Assembly: GCA_002162955.1 (NCBI GenBank)
Contig: MABD01000037.1
Location: forward strand, 1 to 64,000
DNA from: Gammaproteobacteria bacterium 45_16_T64
Lineage (GTDB): Bacteria > Pseudomonadota > Gammaproteobacteria > Pseudomonadales > Ketobacteraceae
DNA: 64,000 bases
Direction: 5' to 3'
Under the pieces are notes generated by a model. That model did no database searches and was not told where the DNA came from. It saw only the letters and a program-made list of their open reading frames with translations. Shown one piece after another: positions 56,353 to 64,000 of this stretch; position 1 is the stretch's first letter; every line of letters begins with the position of its first letter. The position numbers and the translations under genes were made by a program.

Positions 56353-58281
56353 TCAATAGTGGTATCGGTATCCAATATTCACACTGCTGCGTTTTTCGAA
56401 TTCCCCTTCAGAAAATTGGTTCTCCCAATATTGATAATTCACTCGCACACTGCTATTTGTCGTTATCACAACATTCTGTGCGAAGGTTAACTTGACCCTT
56501 ACGACCCCTTGTAGGAAGCGCATTGCGCTCAGCTCCACCGATGCTGTCCCAACAGCCCCATAATGCATCACCCCTGACCGAACCCCACCTCCTACATTAG
56601 CCATCCCAGATCCATCTAACAGGTATTCCGCACGACCTTCAGCCAACCCGTATACTAACCAATCCACAGCGGGCTCGATCGATACCCCACCGCCACCGTT
56701 TACCTGTAGCGCTAACCCATTATCAACGTCGTCACTATATACTCTATCCACCCCGACGTTAACTCGCCAAGTCATGGGTTGATGTAATGCGTTTTGTGGG
56801 GACAATGAATTAATATCAATGAAATCTATATGCTCCAAATCCAACGCACGGCCTTCATATTGACGAAGAACCACACGCCCCATATTAATACTGCCCCCTT
56901 TAAGGTACCCATCAATGGGGTCAAGTAAGTCGTGATAGCTGGCTCTAAATTCAACATCGACAAATGCTGAAGATTCAAACTCTCCAGCTCGAACAGCAAC
57001 CATTTGGCTACGATGAGAAACTTGCGGTGCAGCAGGTCTCACCGGTTTAACCGGGGAATAATCTGGCGTTATTTTGGAACGTTTGTTTATCGCCCGTAGC
57101 AACGCCAACCGACGTTTGGCTAATAGAGGATCCCGCTGCTTCTTCACTAGGGTAAATTGTAAATATTGATAGGCCACGTTAAGTATCGCCAGAGAATGTA
57201 CACTTTCAGCAGCCAATGTGCCTTCCGCTAACGCTTTTACCTGCATTATCTCATCCTTCGACAGTCCCTTCGCATTAGAAAGCAGTTTATCCGACGCCGA
57301 CGCCCGATAGACGCTATCACCAAGCAATCGGTTGTCCTCCAATACCCGTACCGTATCGATAGGAATTGCGTGGACACGAAACGTCTCGGTCAGTTCTACC
57401 CCCGGTTTAGCCACTTCAAGTAGCTCTAGCAATCGATACGAACAGTTTTCATCAAAAAAGAAATAGGTGAATGCAATGTTGCGTAACTCCCACACATGGG
57501 CAAGCAAGGCATCCACTTCTGTTACCGTTAAATCCAGCGGGTACTCCCACAGGCTTCGATTCTCCATTTTACTGTATTCTTTGATTTTCTCGTAATAGGG
57601 CATTATCGCGAAATACCCACTATAACCTCCGGCGAGCCCCTTGTAGGCATATAGCATCGAGCTCTCCCCTTTTTCAACAACCGCGCCAAAATTGAGCGCA
57701 TAAGACAACAATTCGGATTGCTGACCCACATCCTTTGCATCAAAGCGCAGGAAGGTATGACCAAACATAGACGAAGGGCTATTCAGGTACGAAGAAGCAA
57801 ATACCAATGTCGCTCGCTGCCCATTTACTTTTTTCTTCCATCGTTGATACCCTGGACAATCGATAGTGGGAAATTTTATTGTGATTCCCTGCTCACTAAG
57901 AAGGCTCTTTATAAGGGAAAATCGTGCAGGGAATCGACATTGAGCATGGGGGTTTTCGGGGCCACCGAATAGAGCTTCGGGACGTTGAAATGCTTGAATA
58001 CTCGCCTCCCATTCTGCCTTGGTATTTCGCTTGCCATCAACCGCAAAAAAATACCCATCATCAATAACTTTACTTTCCCATTGCTGGTTGCTGCCATCAA
58101 ACCATCGATCACTCGGATAATAGTGCATTATGTTCTTCCAGCGAAGGGAACCACTTAAGCTATTATCCATGGAAGGCGTTACAACGAGGGCACTAGCGTT
58201 GGCTGAAGCGGCCAAAAAAATTGAAGCCAAAAGACATACGAAAATACACGGTAGGAACCGACAAACACCAAGAGGAATCAT
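56353..58281 (-). CDS. DUF4105 / Lnb N-terminal-type periplasmic protein
   Basis: A 642-residue exported protein. Signal peptide at about 1-28 (FLPCIFVCLLASIFLAASANASA). The central region shows the family blocks LVFASSYLNSPSSMFGHTFLRFDA, YSGYFAIMPYYEKIKEY and YFFFDENCSYRLLELLE; the C-terminal 200 residues are beta-rich and may form an outer-membrane or surface barrel. Members of this fold are related to lipoprotein N-acyl transferase (Lnb), with the conserved Cys-containing ENCSY; activity here is untested. It lies 73 bp after a DUF3015 gene on the same strand. Confidence 0.85.
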   Translation of the reverse strand: MIPLGVCRFLPCIFVCLLASIFLAASANASALVVTPSMDNSLSGSLRWKNIMHYYPSDRWFDGSNQQWESKVIDDGYFFAVDGKRNTKAEWEASIQAFQRPEALFGGPENPHAQCRFPARFSLIKSLLSEQGITIKFPTIDCPGYQRWKKKVNGQRATLVFASSYLNSPSSMFGHTFLRFDAKDVGQQSELLSYALNFGAVVEKGESSMLYAYKGLAGGYSGYFAIMPYYEKIKEYSKMENRSLWEYPLDLTVTEVDALLAHVWELRNIAFTYFFFDENCSYRLLELLEVAKPGVELTETFRVHAIPIDTVRVLEDNRLLGDSVYRASASDKLLSNAKGLSKDEIMQVKALAEGTLAAESVHSLAILNVAYQYLQFTLVKKQRDPLLAKRRLALLRAINKRSKITPDYSPVKPVRPAAPQVSHRSQMVAVRAGEFESSAFVDVEFRASYHDLLDPIDGYLKGGSINMGRVVLRQYEGRALDLEHIDFIDINSLSPQNALHQPMTWRVNVGVDRVYSDDVDNGLALQVNGGGGVSIEPAVDWLVYGLAEGRAEYLLDGSGMANVGGGVRSGVMHYGAVGTASVELSAMRFLQGVVRVKLTFAQNVVITTNSSVRVNYQYWENQFSEGEFEKRSSVNIGYRYHY

Positions 58282-58354
58282 CTAACAACACAAAATAACA
58301 ATAAGAATAGAATGGAGGGAGCAAATCATGCTCCCCACGTAGTACAAATGATTA

Positions 58355-58837
58355 CTACGATACGTATTTCGCCAATACTTGATTAGACTTCATCACCTCT
58401 ACCAGAGAGGCCATCACATCTTCTGCGGTAACATCGGCATGTGCGAAGATCGCGTCAAAATTATCGTGTACAGCATCAGCAAAAATGGCACGATCATCTG
58501 GAGCAATTCCCATAGACACTGCGACAGCCGTTAATGCCTCACCTTCACCGCGGGCCGAGTCTGCAATAAACTCGTCGAGTACACCCGATAGATTAACAAT
58601 TGCATCGCCACCATAAGTGAGCTTACCCGATGTAGAGCAACCATTGGTTCCAGAAGTCATGCCAAAGGTCTTATTACCTGAAGTACCGTTCGTCGTCATG
58701 GCGACAAAATGAGACCCCATGCCACCCTGACCTTCAAACACCATATTCCCCCAACCACAGTCAGGACCACCAGGGGCTACCGCACTTGCGGTCATGGATA
58801 AACTCATTAACACTGCACTCAATATTACCCTTTTCAT
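58355..58837 (-). CDS. DUF3015 family exported protein
   Basis: A 160-residue periplasmic protein with a clear signal peptide (MKRVILSAVLMSLSMTASAV). The mature part begins with PGGPDCGWGNMVFEGQGGMGSHFVAM, typical of DUF3015, with two cysteines (C26 and C71) that could pair. A helical C-terminal third follows. Function is not known. Co-oriented with the DUF4105 gene, a combination seen in related bacteria. Confidence 0.85.
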   Translation of the reverse strand: MKRVILSAVLMSLSMTASAVAPGGPDCGWGNMVFEGQGGMGSHFVAMTTNGTSGNKTFGMTSGTNGCSTSGKLTYGGDAIVNLSGVLDEFIADSARGEGEALTAVAVSMGIAPDDRAIFADAVHDNFDAIFAHADVTAEDVMASLVEVMKSNQVLAKYVS

Positions 58838-59063
58838 ATTAATCGCCTTGAAGTCGAATTATTATTGTTCACGCTAGAACTACTTATGAAACCATCAAGC
58901 GAGCTTAAGGCTAACAAGGTTAAATAATGAAGGCAACCGCTTTGACTCATCGGTTTCCTGCTCATATCAAGCACTTCTAACGGTAGATATACGGTACAAT
59001 AACGCTTAACAACGTGTGGTCGCCTACCTTTTCCCCCTCTACGCTACTGAAGAGACAGTTTCA

Positions 59064-59834
59064 TTGAACCAGCCAACCCCACTGACTACCCTTCTATTCT
59101 ATCTACGCACTTTTTATGGTGCGCTTGCCGTACTTATTCCTGCACTAATAGCTCTCACTACCGGGCTGATTTTATGGGCCTTAACCAGAAATAAGCGTAA
59201 GGCATTAAATTGCATGACCCTATTGCTAGGCTGGATTGGCTCAGCCGCATCAGGGTTACGTTTAACCATTGAGAATGCATCGATTCTCCAGCAGCATCGC
59301 CCTGCAGTATTTGTATTTAATCACCAGAGTGGTATCGACCCAATTATTCTCTGCCGATTATTACGTAGAGATGTCATCGGTATCGCTAAAATCGAATTAA
59401 AAAGTCACCCAGTTATAGGGCCGTTGCTGGCTTTTGGAGATACGATTTTCATCGACAGACAAGACAAATCATCAAAACGTAAACTAATGGATAGCGCCAG
59501 CAATACACTATCTGGCACCCTATCCATCGCTATTGCCCCTGAAGGAACCCGTACAAAAAACACCCACTCTGATTCGTGTATGTCCGTAGGGTCTTTTAAA
59601 AGTGGTGCATTTCGATTAGCCAGAGAATCGTCACGCCCCATTGTTCCCATCATTATTTTCAATTCAGGGAGAATCCTGAGACCCAATCGGTTGGATATCA
59701 AACCAGGGCATGTTCAGATTAAAATTTTACCCGCGATTTATCCGGATGATTGGCAAAAGGAGTCACCAGAAGAAATGGCCCTTAAACTGCAAACTACCTA
59801 CGACAGTCAACTCAAGGAATATGCGTCTAGATGA
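59064..59834 (+). CDS. 1-acyl-sn-glycerol-3-phosphate acyltransferase (PlsC-like)
   Basis: Membrane acyltransferase of the LPLAT family. N-terminal helix (about 15-37), then the HxxxxD catalytic motif in FNHQSGIDPIIL, the FIDR motif in DTIFIDRQD and the PEGTRTK motif. The frame reaches GTG 59016 without a ribosome site; TTG at 59064, with AGAG nine bases upstream, gives a start close to the membrane helix and is preferred, though weakly. It overlaps the START-domain gene by four bases (ATGA). Substrate is unknown and the setting suggests lipid modification rather than the main PlsC role. Confidence 0.85.
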   Translation: MNQPTPLTTLLFYLRTFYGALAVLIPALIALTTGLILWALTRNKRKALNCMTLLLGWIGSAASGLRLTIENASILQQHRPAVFVFNHQSGIDPIILCRLLRRDVIGIAKIELKSHPVIGPLLAFGDTIFIDRQDKSSKRKLMDSASNTLSGTLSIAIAPEGTRTKNTHSDSCMSVGSFKSGAFRLARESSRPIVPIIIFNSGRILRPNRLDIKPGHVQIKILPAIYPDDWQKESPEEMALKLQTTYDSQLKEYASR

Positions 59835-60505
59835 AGTATTGTGCCTTATTTATTCTCATCACGTGTGTATCATCGTCCGCCTGGGGCGATCAATCCAGCG
59901 CTTCTCCTCAGCCAGCCTCCTGGCGCTTAGAAGAATCTGATCAAGGTGTCGAGGTATATAGTCGTGACTCTTTTGATAGCGCATACCGCGAAATCAAAGC
60001 ACAAGCGACAGTCCAAAGCTCACTTAAGAAGTTAATTAGTTTCTTGCAGGACGCAGACATTAATCAACAATGGGTTCCCTATAGTGGTGGGGTGAACATC
60101 ATCGATCAACCTAATTCGCACACGTCTTACGTGCACTTTTTGATGAATGCTCGCTGGCCATTTGAAAATAGAGATAGCGTAGCCAAATTTACCTTATCCC
60201 AAGACACACTATCTCACGTCGTAACCATTACGATACTGAGCATACCCGATAAAATCCCGCCGACACTAGGTCGTGTACGCATAACTAAATTTAGCGGCGA
60301 ATGGCGCCTAGCGCCAACAGATGCCAACACTACCCGTATAACCTATCAGAGTCATATTGAACCAGGTGGCTTTATTCCTGCTTGGTTATCCAATTCGCTA
60401 TCCTATACAACAACGTTGAAAAGCTTACACAATCTACGATCACTTATTGGGGATTACTCCTATGACCAAGAGCAATATCCTTTTATCAGCAATGCAATGG
60501 AATAA
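59831..60505 (+). CDS. START-domain lipid-binding protein, exported
   Basis: A 224-residue protein with a signal peptide (MKYCALFILITCVSSSAWG, cut before DQSS) and a StAR-related lipid-transfer (START) domain of about 195 residues: WRLEESDQGVEVYSRDS, ISFLQDADINQQWVPY, SYVHFLMNARWPFENRDSV, RITKFSGEWRL, ITYQSHIEPGGFIPAWLSN. Such domains bind one hydrophobic ligand. Export to the periplasm is deduced from the signal peptide. Middle gene of an overlapping operon with an acyltransferase and a large lipoprotein. Confidence 0.86.
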   Translation: MKYCALFILITCVSSSAWGDQSSASPQPASWRLEESDQGVEVYSRDSFDSAYREIKAQATVQSSLKKLISFLQDADINQQWVPYSGGVNIIDQPNSHTSYVHFLMNARWPFENRDSVAKFTLSQDTLSHVVTITILSIPDKIPPTLGRVRITKFSGEWRLAPTDANTTRITYQSHIEPGGFIPAWLSNSLSYTTTLKSLHNLRSLIGDYSYDQEQYPFISNAME

Positions 60506-62054
60506 CGGGTTACTTTCATTATCTAAGGGCCCAAGACTATATTGGCTGCTGCCGCTCATAATAGTATCTGCAAGCTGCAGCATCACCCCACCACCACTGT
60601 CGAAAGCATCGCCGGATATATTGCGGTGCAGTGTGTTTTTCTCTCAACTCGATAACGCTATCGCTACACACAGCCATTTTGAGCCGGGGGTTGTTCGTAT
60701 CAGTGGTTACCCCAGTTTACGCACCAACCGTTTCCTAAGCTCTTACCAACAGGAAGCCCTGTCTCCAATAGAAAAAAACGCTTGGATTAACGAACTGTCT
60801 CGTCTCGGTAGAACAACCTATTTGATCGAAGCACAGCGATTACCCATGACCCGCGCAGATTCACTGACAAGAAACCTACAACAAACGAACAGCCAAGACG
60901 CCATTCAGTATTGCAGTAAAACTCTGGTTAATGCCTTGATTGAACACGATAAGAATTGGCCTTTATCATTAGCTATGGATAAGCCAGAAGATAGCTATAG
61001 CAACATCGCACGTTTTTTTGGTATGTATCCGCTGACCAGTGCACTTGCAAAACCGTCTATCAAACAATACCAAGCGGATATGCGGCGACGTTTAGAGAAA
61101 GGGGCAAAGGATTTTTCTCTAATACAGCGGTATCATCCAATCACACCACCTATTACACGAACTATTGCGCCACAAAAGACAGAAACTGTTCCGCTCTCTG
61201 CACTGACCATTCAACAACAATTTTCACTCGCTTATGCTAAATCGCCTCTCGCTATTCCACAATTTGAAGAAGCGTACCTTGCACAGTTATTCCATTTATT
61301 CAGCCCCAAGTTACAGGTTGAATCCACCTCTAGCAGCGATTCTATCGGATCTCCGGAATGGGTTCAAAACGCCGACAGTGCCCTTGCGATCAATATCGAT
61401 CTCGACAACGTTAATGCCTATCGCTACCTAAGCTTCACCCGTTCTAAAGGGAATGTTCTACTTCAGCTTAATTACGCCTTTTGGTTCCCGGAACGCCCTA
61501 TACAAAACAATTTCGATATCTATGCTGGTGACATTGACGGCATTATCTGGCGAGTGACACTGGATACCACGGGTAAACCCTGGGTCTACGACAGTATTCA
61601 TCAGTGTGGCTGTTACCATAAGGTCTACATGAAGAACAACATATCAAGTGCTCAAATCGACAGTTCCATTGAAGAGCCATTGTACTTTGCACTTACGGAT
61701 GATATCTCCCACCCGGTGACGTTACATATTGACGCGAACAGCCACTACATTGTTGATGTCAGTAACGCTGCTAGCAACAAGGCAGAAGAGGATCGAAGTT
61801 CAACGGGTTATGAACTAAAGCGATACGATAGCTTAAGCTATCTGCCAACCACGCAGGGCCCCAAGAGTTTATTTGATGATGATGGGATCATTTCTCAGTC
61901 GGCAAGAATAGAACGCTGGTTTTTATGGCCGCTGGGGGTAGTCAATGCTGGAGCTATGCGCCAAAAAGGCACCCATGCCATCGCGTTTGTTGGCCGCCGA
62001 CATTTTGATGACCCGTTTATATTTGACGATTTAGGTATCACTAAGAAACCGTAA
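60462..62054 (+). CDS. Large hypothetical exported lipoprotein (530 aa)
   Basis: No family recognised. ATG at 60462 has GGGGA eight bases upstream and overlaps the end of the START gene by 44 bases; TTG 60447 and ATG 60492 are alternatives. A hydrophobic segment (WLLPLIIVSASC) near residue 35 ends in a lipobox-like SASC, though the N-region is long. The mature part is soluble, with a helix-rich first half and a beta-rich second half (LDTTGKPWVYDSIHQCGCYH, with a CxC pair, and GVVNAGAMRQKGTHAIAFVG). The stop lies inside a long inverted repeat. Operon context suggests an envelope-lipid role, unproven. Confidence 0.75.
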   Translation: MTKSNILLSAMQWNNGLLSLSKGPRLYWLLPLIIVSASCSITPPPLSKASPDILRCSVFFSQLDNAIATHSHFEPGVVRISGYPSLRTNRFLSSYQQEALSPIEKNAWINELSRLGRTTYLIEAQRLPMTRADSLTRNLQQTNSQDAIQYCSKTLVNALIEHDKNWPLSLAMDKPEDSYSNIARFFGMYPLTSALAKPSIKQYQADMRRRLEKGAKDFSLIQRYHPITPPITRTIAPQKTETVPLSALTIQQQFSLAYAKSPLAIPQFEEAYLAQLFHLFSPKLQVESTSSSDSIGSPEWVQNADSALAINIDLDNVNAYRYLSFTRSKGNVLLQLNYAFWFPERPIQNNFDIYAGDIDGIIWRVTLDTTGKPWVYDSIHQCGCYHKVYMKNNISSAQIDSSIEEPLYFALTDDISHPVTLHIDANSHYIVDVSNAASNKAEEDRSSTGYELKRYDSLSYLPTTQGPKSLFDDDGIISQSARIERWFLWPLGVVNAGAMRQKGTHAIAFVGRRHFDDPFIFDDLGITKKP

Positions 62055-62129
62055 TAGATTGCAGCACAGCCCTGTATAGAATGATATCAATACGTTGTTT
62101 CTATACAGGGCTGTGCTGCAATCTATTAC
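62051..62129. repeat. Perfect 31-bp inverted repeat with 17-nt loop
   Basis: Left arm 62051-62081 and right arm 62099-62129 are exact complements (31 bp), loop 62082-62098. The left arm contains the TAA stop of the lipoprotein gene and an extra TAG; the right arm ends 7 bp before the stop of the convergent ketosynthase gene. A is repeated after the right arm on the plus strand, so it lacks the T-run of a normal plus-strand terminator; on the minus strand six T come before, not after, the stem. It probably ends transcription or protects 3' ends, or is a relic of a small inserted element. Confidence 0.9.
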
Positions 62130-62136
62130 AAAAAAG

Positions 62137-63363
62137 TTACGAGTAGCGTTTAAAGATAAGTGAGGTATTTATACCACCGAACGCAAAATTATTACTCATA
62201 ACATATTCGTTCTTCATCTCACGTCCAGAACCGACGATATAATCTAGGTCGCCACAACGTTCATCAACATTATCCAGATTCATATTCGCAGCATACCAAT
62301 CATTGTTTAGCATGTGAATCGTAGCCCATGCTTCAATTGCGCCACAAGCCCCCAAGGTATGCCCCAAGTAGCCCTTCAGCGATGTAATAGGTATGTTGTT
62401 TCCAAACGCAGCCAACGTTGCCTGAGTTTCAGCGATATCTCCTTGCTCTGTCGCAGTACCATGAGCACACACAAAACCAATTTCAGAGGCTGGAAGGTTT
62501 GCATCCGCAAGCGCTAAGTTCATTGCCACTTCCATCGTCTCTTTGGATGGAGAGGTAATGTGCTTTCCATCTGAATTAGTGCCAAAGCCCACCAGTTCTG
62601 CCAGAATATTCGCACCTCGCGCTTTAGCAAACTCATATTCCTCAAGAATCAATACGCCAGCTCCTTCACCAATAACAAGGCCATCTCGATCTTTATCAAA
62701 TGGACGTGGGGAACGCTGAGGATCTTTATTCATCAGGCTAGTTGCAAACAACGTATCAAAAACTGCTGACTGTGTTGCGCATTGCTCTTCCGCCCCACCC
62801 GCGATCATCACCTTTTGCTTACCCGATTGAATCGCTTCATAGGCATACCCTATTCCTTGACTGCCAGAAGTGCATGCCGATGACGTGGTAATCACTCGAC
62901 CTTTTGCGCCAAAAAACACCCCAATGTTCACCGGCGATGTATGTGACATCATCTTGATATAGGTGGTTGCATTAAGCCCATCGGTACGCTTATTGATAAG
63001 CATATTGCCAAAATCTCCTACCGCAGATGGCGTACCTGAGCTAGACCCAAAAGACACACCTAGCTCGCCCGACTGAACAATCGGATCGCCAAGCAATCCT
63101 GCGTTCTCCAGCGCCAGTTCGGCAGCACGAGTCGATAATACTGCCACTCGCCCCATACTGCGCAATTGCCTACGTGTATAGTGGGATGGGGTTTCAAAGT
63201 CCAACACTGGACCGCCTAAACGGGTATTAAGGCCTTCGTATTCGTCCCATTCCGTCATGTAACGAATACCACTTTGTTTATCACGCAATTGACTAGAGAA
63301 GGTTTCCCAATCGTGGCCCAACGACGTAATACTCGACATACCGGTAACAACAACACGTTTCAT
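62137..63363 (-). CDS. Beta-ketoacyl-ACP synthase (FabF/ApeR-like)
   Basis: Decarboxylative condensing enzyme of type II fatty-acid or polyene synthesis. The Cys-His-His triad is visible in TSSACTSGSQGIGYAYE, CAHGTATEQGD and GYLGHTLGACGAIEAW. 408 residues. It starts inside the ketoreductase stop (ATGA overlap). The ketoreductase-then-ketosynthase order and the N-terminus KRVVVTGMSSITSLGHDWE are those of the ApeQ/ApeR pair of aryl-polyene clusters, but an ordinary FabF/FabB paralogue cannot be ruled out because the diagnostic neighbours lie beyond the window. Confidence 0.85.
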   Translation of the reverse strand: MKRVVVTGMSSITSLGHDWETFSSQLRDKQSGIRYMTEWDEYEGLNTRLGGPVLDFETPSHYTRRQLRSMGRVAVLSTRAAELALENAGLLGDPIVQSGELGVSFGSSSGTPSAVGDFGNMLINKRTDGLNATTYIKMMSHTSPVNIGVFFGAKGRVITTSSACTSGSQGIGYAYEAIQSGKQKVMIAGGAEEQCATQSAVFDTLFATSLMNKDPQRSPRPFDKDRDGLVIGEGAGVLILEEYEFAKARGANILAELVGFGTNSDGKHITSPSKETMEVAMNLALADANLPASEIGFVCAHGTATEQGDIAETQATLAAFGNNIPITSLKGYLGHTLGACGAIEAWATIHMLNNDWYAANMNLDNVDERCGDLDYIVGSGREMKNEYVMSNNFAFGGINTSLIFKRYS

Positions 63364-64000
63364 CAGAACATACCACCATTGACAGAAATAACTTGGCGCG
63401 TAACATACGCGGCATTATCAGAAAACAAATAACCTACAAGTCCAGCGACTTCTTCTGGTTTGCCTAAACGGCGAACTGGAATCATTTTCTTCACTTCACC
63501 CACCGGCACATCAGAAACCATGTCGGTTTCAATTAACCCAGGTGCAACACAATTCACCGTAATTTTTCGCTTGGCTAATTCAATCGCCAATGACTTCGTT
63601 GCCGCAGCAATACCTGCCTTTGCCGCACTGTAATTCACTTGCCCGCGATTCCCCATAATGCCAGAAACAGAAGACAAGGTAACAATACGGCCACCTTTTT
63701 TACCTCGAATCATCGGCATCACAATCGGATGGATAACATTATAGAATCCTCCCAAATTAGTGGTAATCACGCCATCCCATTCCTCACCGGTCATGGAGGG
63801 GAAGGCGTTATCAGCAGCAATTCCCGCATTCGCCACCGCACCATAATAAGCACCATTAGCGTCCATATCATCAACAATGATCTTTTCTGTTTCGGCTCGA
63901 TCAGCTATATCAAACTGCAATAAACGCGTCTCTCCACCGAGGTCTCGAATTTCTGCACAGGTTTCTTCAGCTTGTGACACGCCAGAGCGACAATGAACCA
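63363..64000 (-). CDS. 3-ketoacyl-ACP reductase (FabG/ApeQ-like), 5' part beyond window
   Basis: SDR-family NADPH reductase. ANAGIAADNAFP, the catalytic Ser in TLSSVSGIMGNRGQ, the YxxxK in VNYSAAKAG and the C-terminal NGGMF are present. The frame continues to the right edge (VHCRSGVSQAEETC), so the N-terminal Rossmann TGxxxGIG motif lies outside and the gene is partial. Stop overlaps the ketosynthase start. Confidence 0.88.
   Translation of the reverse strand, partial: VHCRSGVSQAEETCAEIRDLGGETRLLQFDIADRAETEKIIVDDMDANGAYYGAVANAGIAADNAFPSMTGEEWDGVITTNLGGFYNVIHPIVMPMIRGKKGGRIVTLSSVSGIMGNRGQVNYSAAKAGIAAATKSLAIELAKRKITVNCVAPGLIETDMVSDVPVGEVKKMIPVRRLGKPEEVAGLVGYLFSDNAAYVTRQVISVNGGMF

Noticed and set aside
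1-64000. tRNA, rRNA, CRISPR repeats, insertion sequences and prophage genes.
   Set aside because: Read through the intergenic regions and coding list; none could be supported.

Overview
The window is a chromosomal segment of a gammaproteobacterium with moderate G+C, probably a marine relative of the Pseudomonas/Marinobacter/Oleiphilus assemblage. This rests on gene order (dsbD-aroQ-accB-accC-prmA-zinc ribbon protein-dusB-fis-purH-purD; minCDE; xseB-ispA-dxs; glyA-nrdR and ribD-ribE-ribBA-ribH-nusB-thiL-pgpA), on a PomA/PomB-type (sodium-type) flagellar stator, on a Lap-type adhesin control pair and on Coq7. The species cannot be named from the sequence alone. I recognised no rRNA, tRNA, CRISPR array, transposase or prophage.

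Layout. 0.1-7 kb: a PleD-like diguanylate cyclase, a small orphan, inorganic pyrophosphatase, then lapG-lapD-DUF2333 (c-di-GMP control of a surface adhesin). 7-18.8 kb: a conserved housekeeping block (DsbD, dehydroquinase, biotin carboxyl carrier and carboxylase, L11 methylase, zinc-ribbon DUF3426 protein, DusB, Fis, PurH, PurD). 18.9-30.3 kb: accessory and signalling genes: an acyl-CoA dehydrogenase with a 3' frameshift, a CHASE2 adenylate cyclase divergent from a cNMP-binding/rhodanese protein, a 7TM hybrid histidine kinase, a three-gene set (Ycf46-like AAA ATPase, AraC regulator, CPBP membrane protein) and a small lipoprotein. 30.4-33.1 kb: coq7 and minCDE. 33.2-36.7 kb: an orphan gene, a 0.6-kb gene-poor gap and pomAB. 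36.8-52.8 kb: isoprenoid (ispA, dxs), riboflavin (ribD/E/BA/H), nusB, thiL, pgpA, nrdR, glyA and ettA, with a chemoreceptor placed in the opposite direction between nrdR and ribD. 52.9-55.8 kb: a Cpx-like set (Spy/CpxP-like lipoprotein divergent from a response regulator and sensor kinase). 56.3-58.8 kb: the DUF4105/DUF3015 envelope pair. 59-64 kb: an overlapping acyltransferase-START-lipoprotein operon, then, convergent to it, a ketosynthase and ketoreductase that look like the edge of an aryl-polyene-type or other type II fatty-acid-like cluster running off the right end.

The most interesting points are a perfect 31-bp inverted repeat that contains the stop of the 59-62 kb operon, the frameshifted acyl-CoA dehydrogenase, the undescribed acyltransferase-START-lipoprotein operon beside ketosynthase/ketoreductase genes, the cyclase/cNMP-rhodanese divergent pair, the AAA/AraC/CPBP operon and 10-bp phased A-tracts upstream of dusB-fis. 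Several starts were moved from the longest open frame to a codon with a better Shine-Dalgarno or better family fit; these are explained entry by entry.
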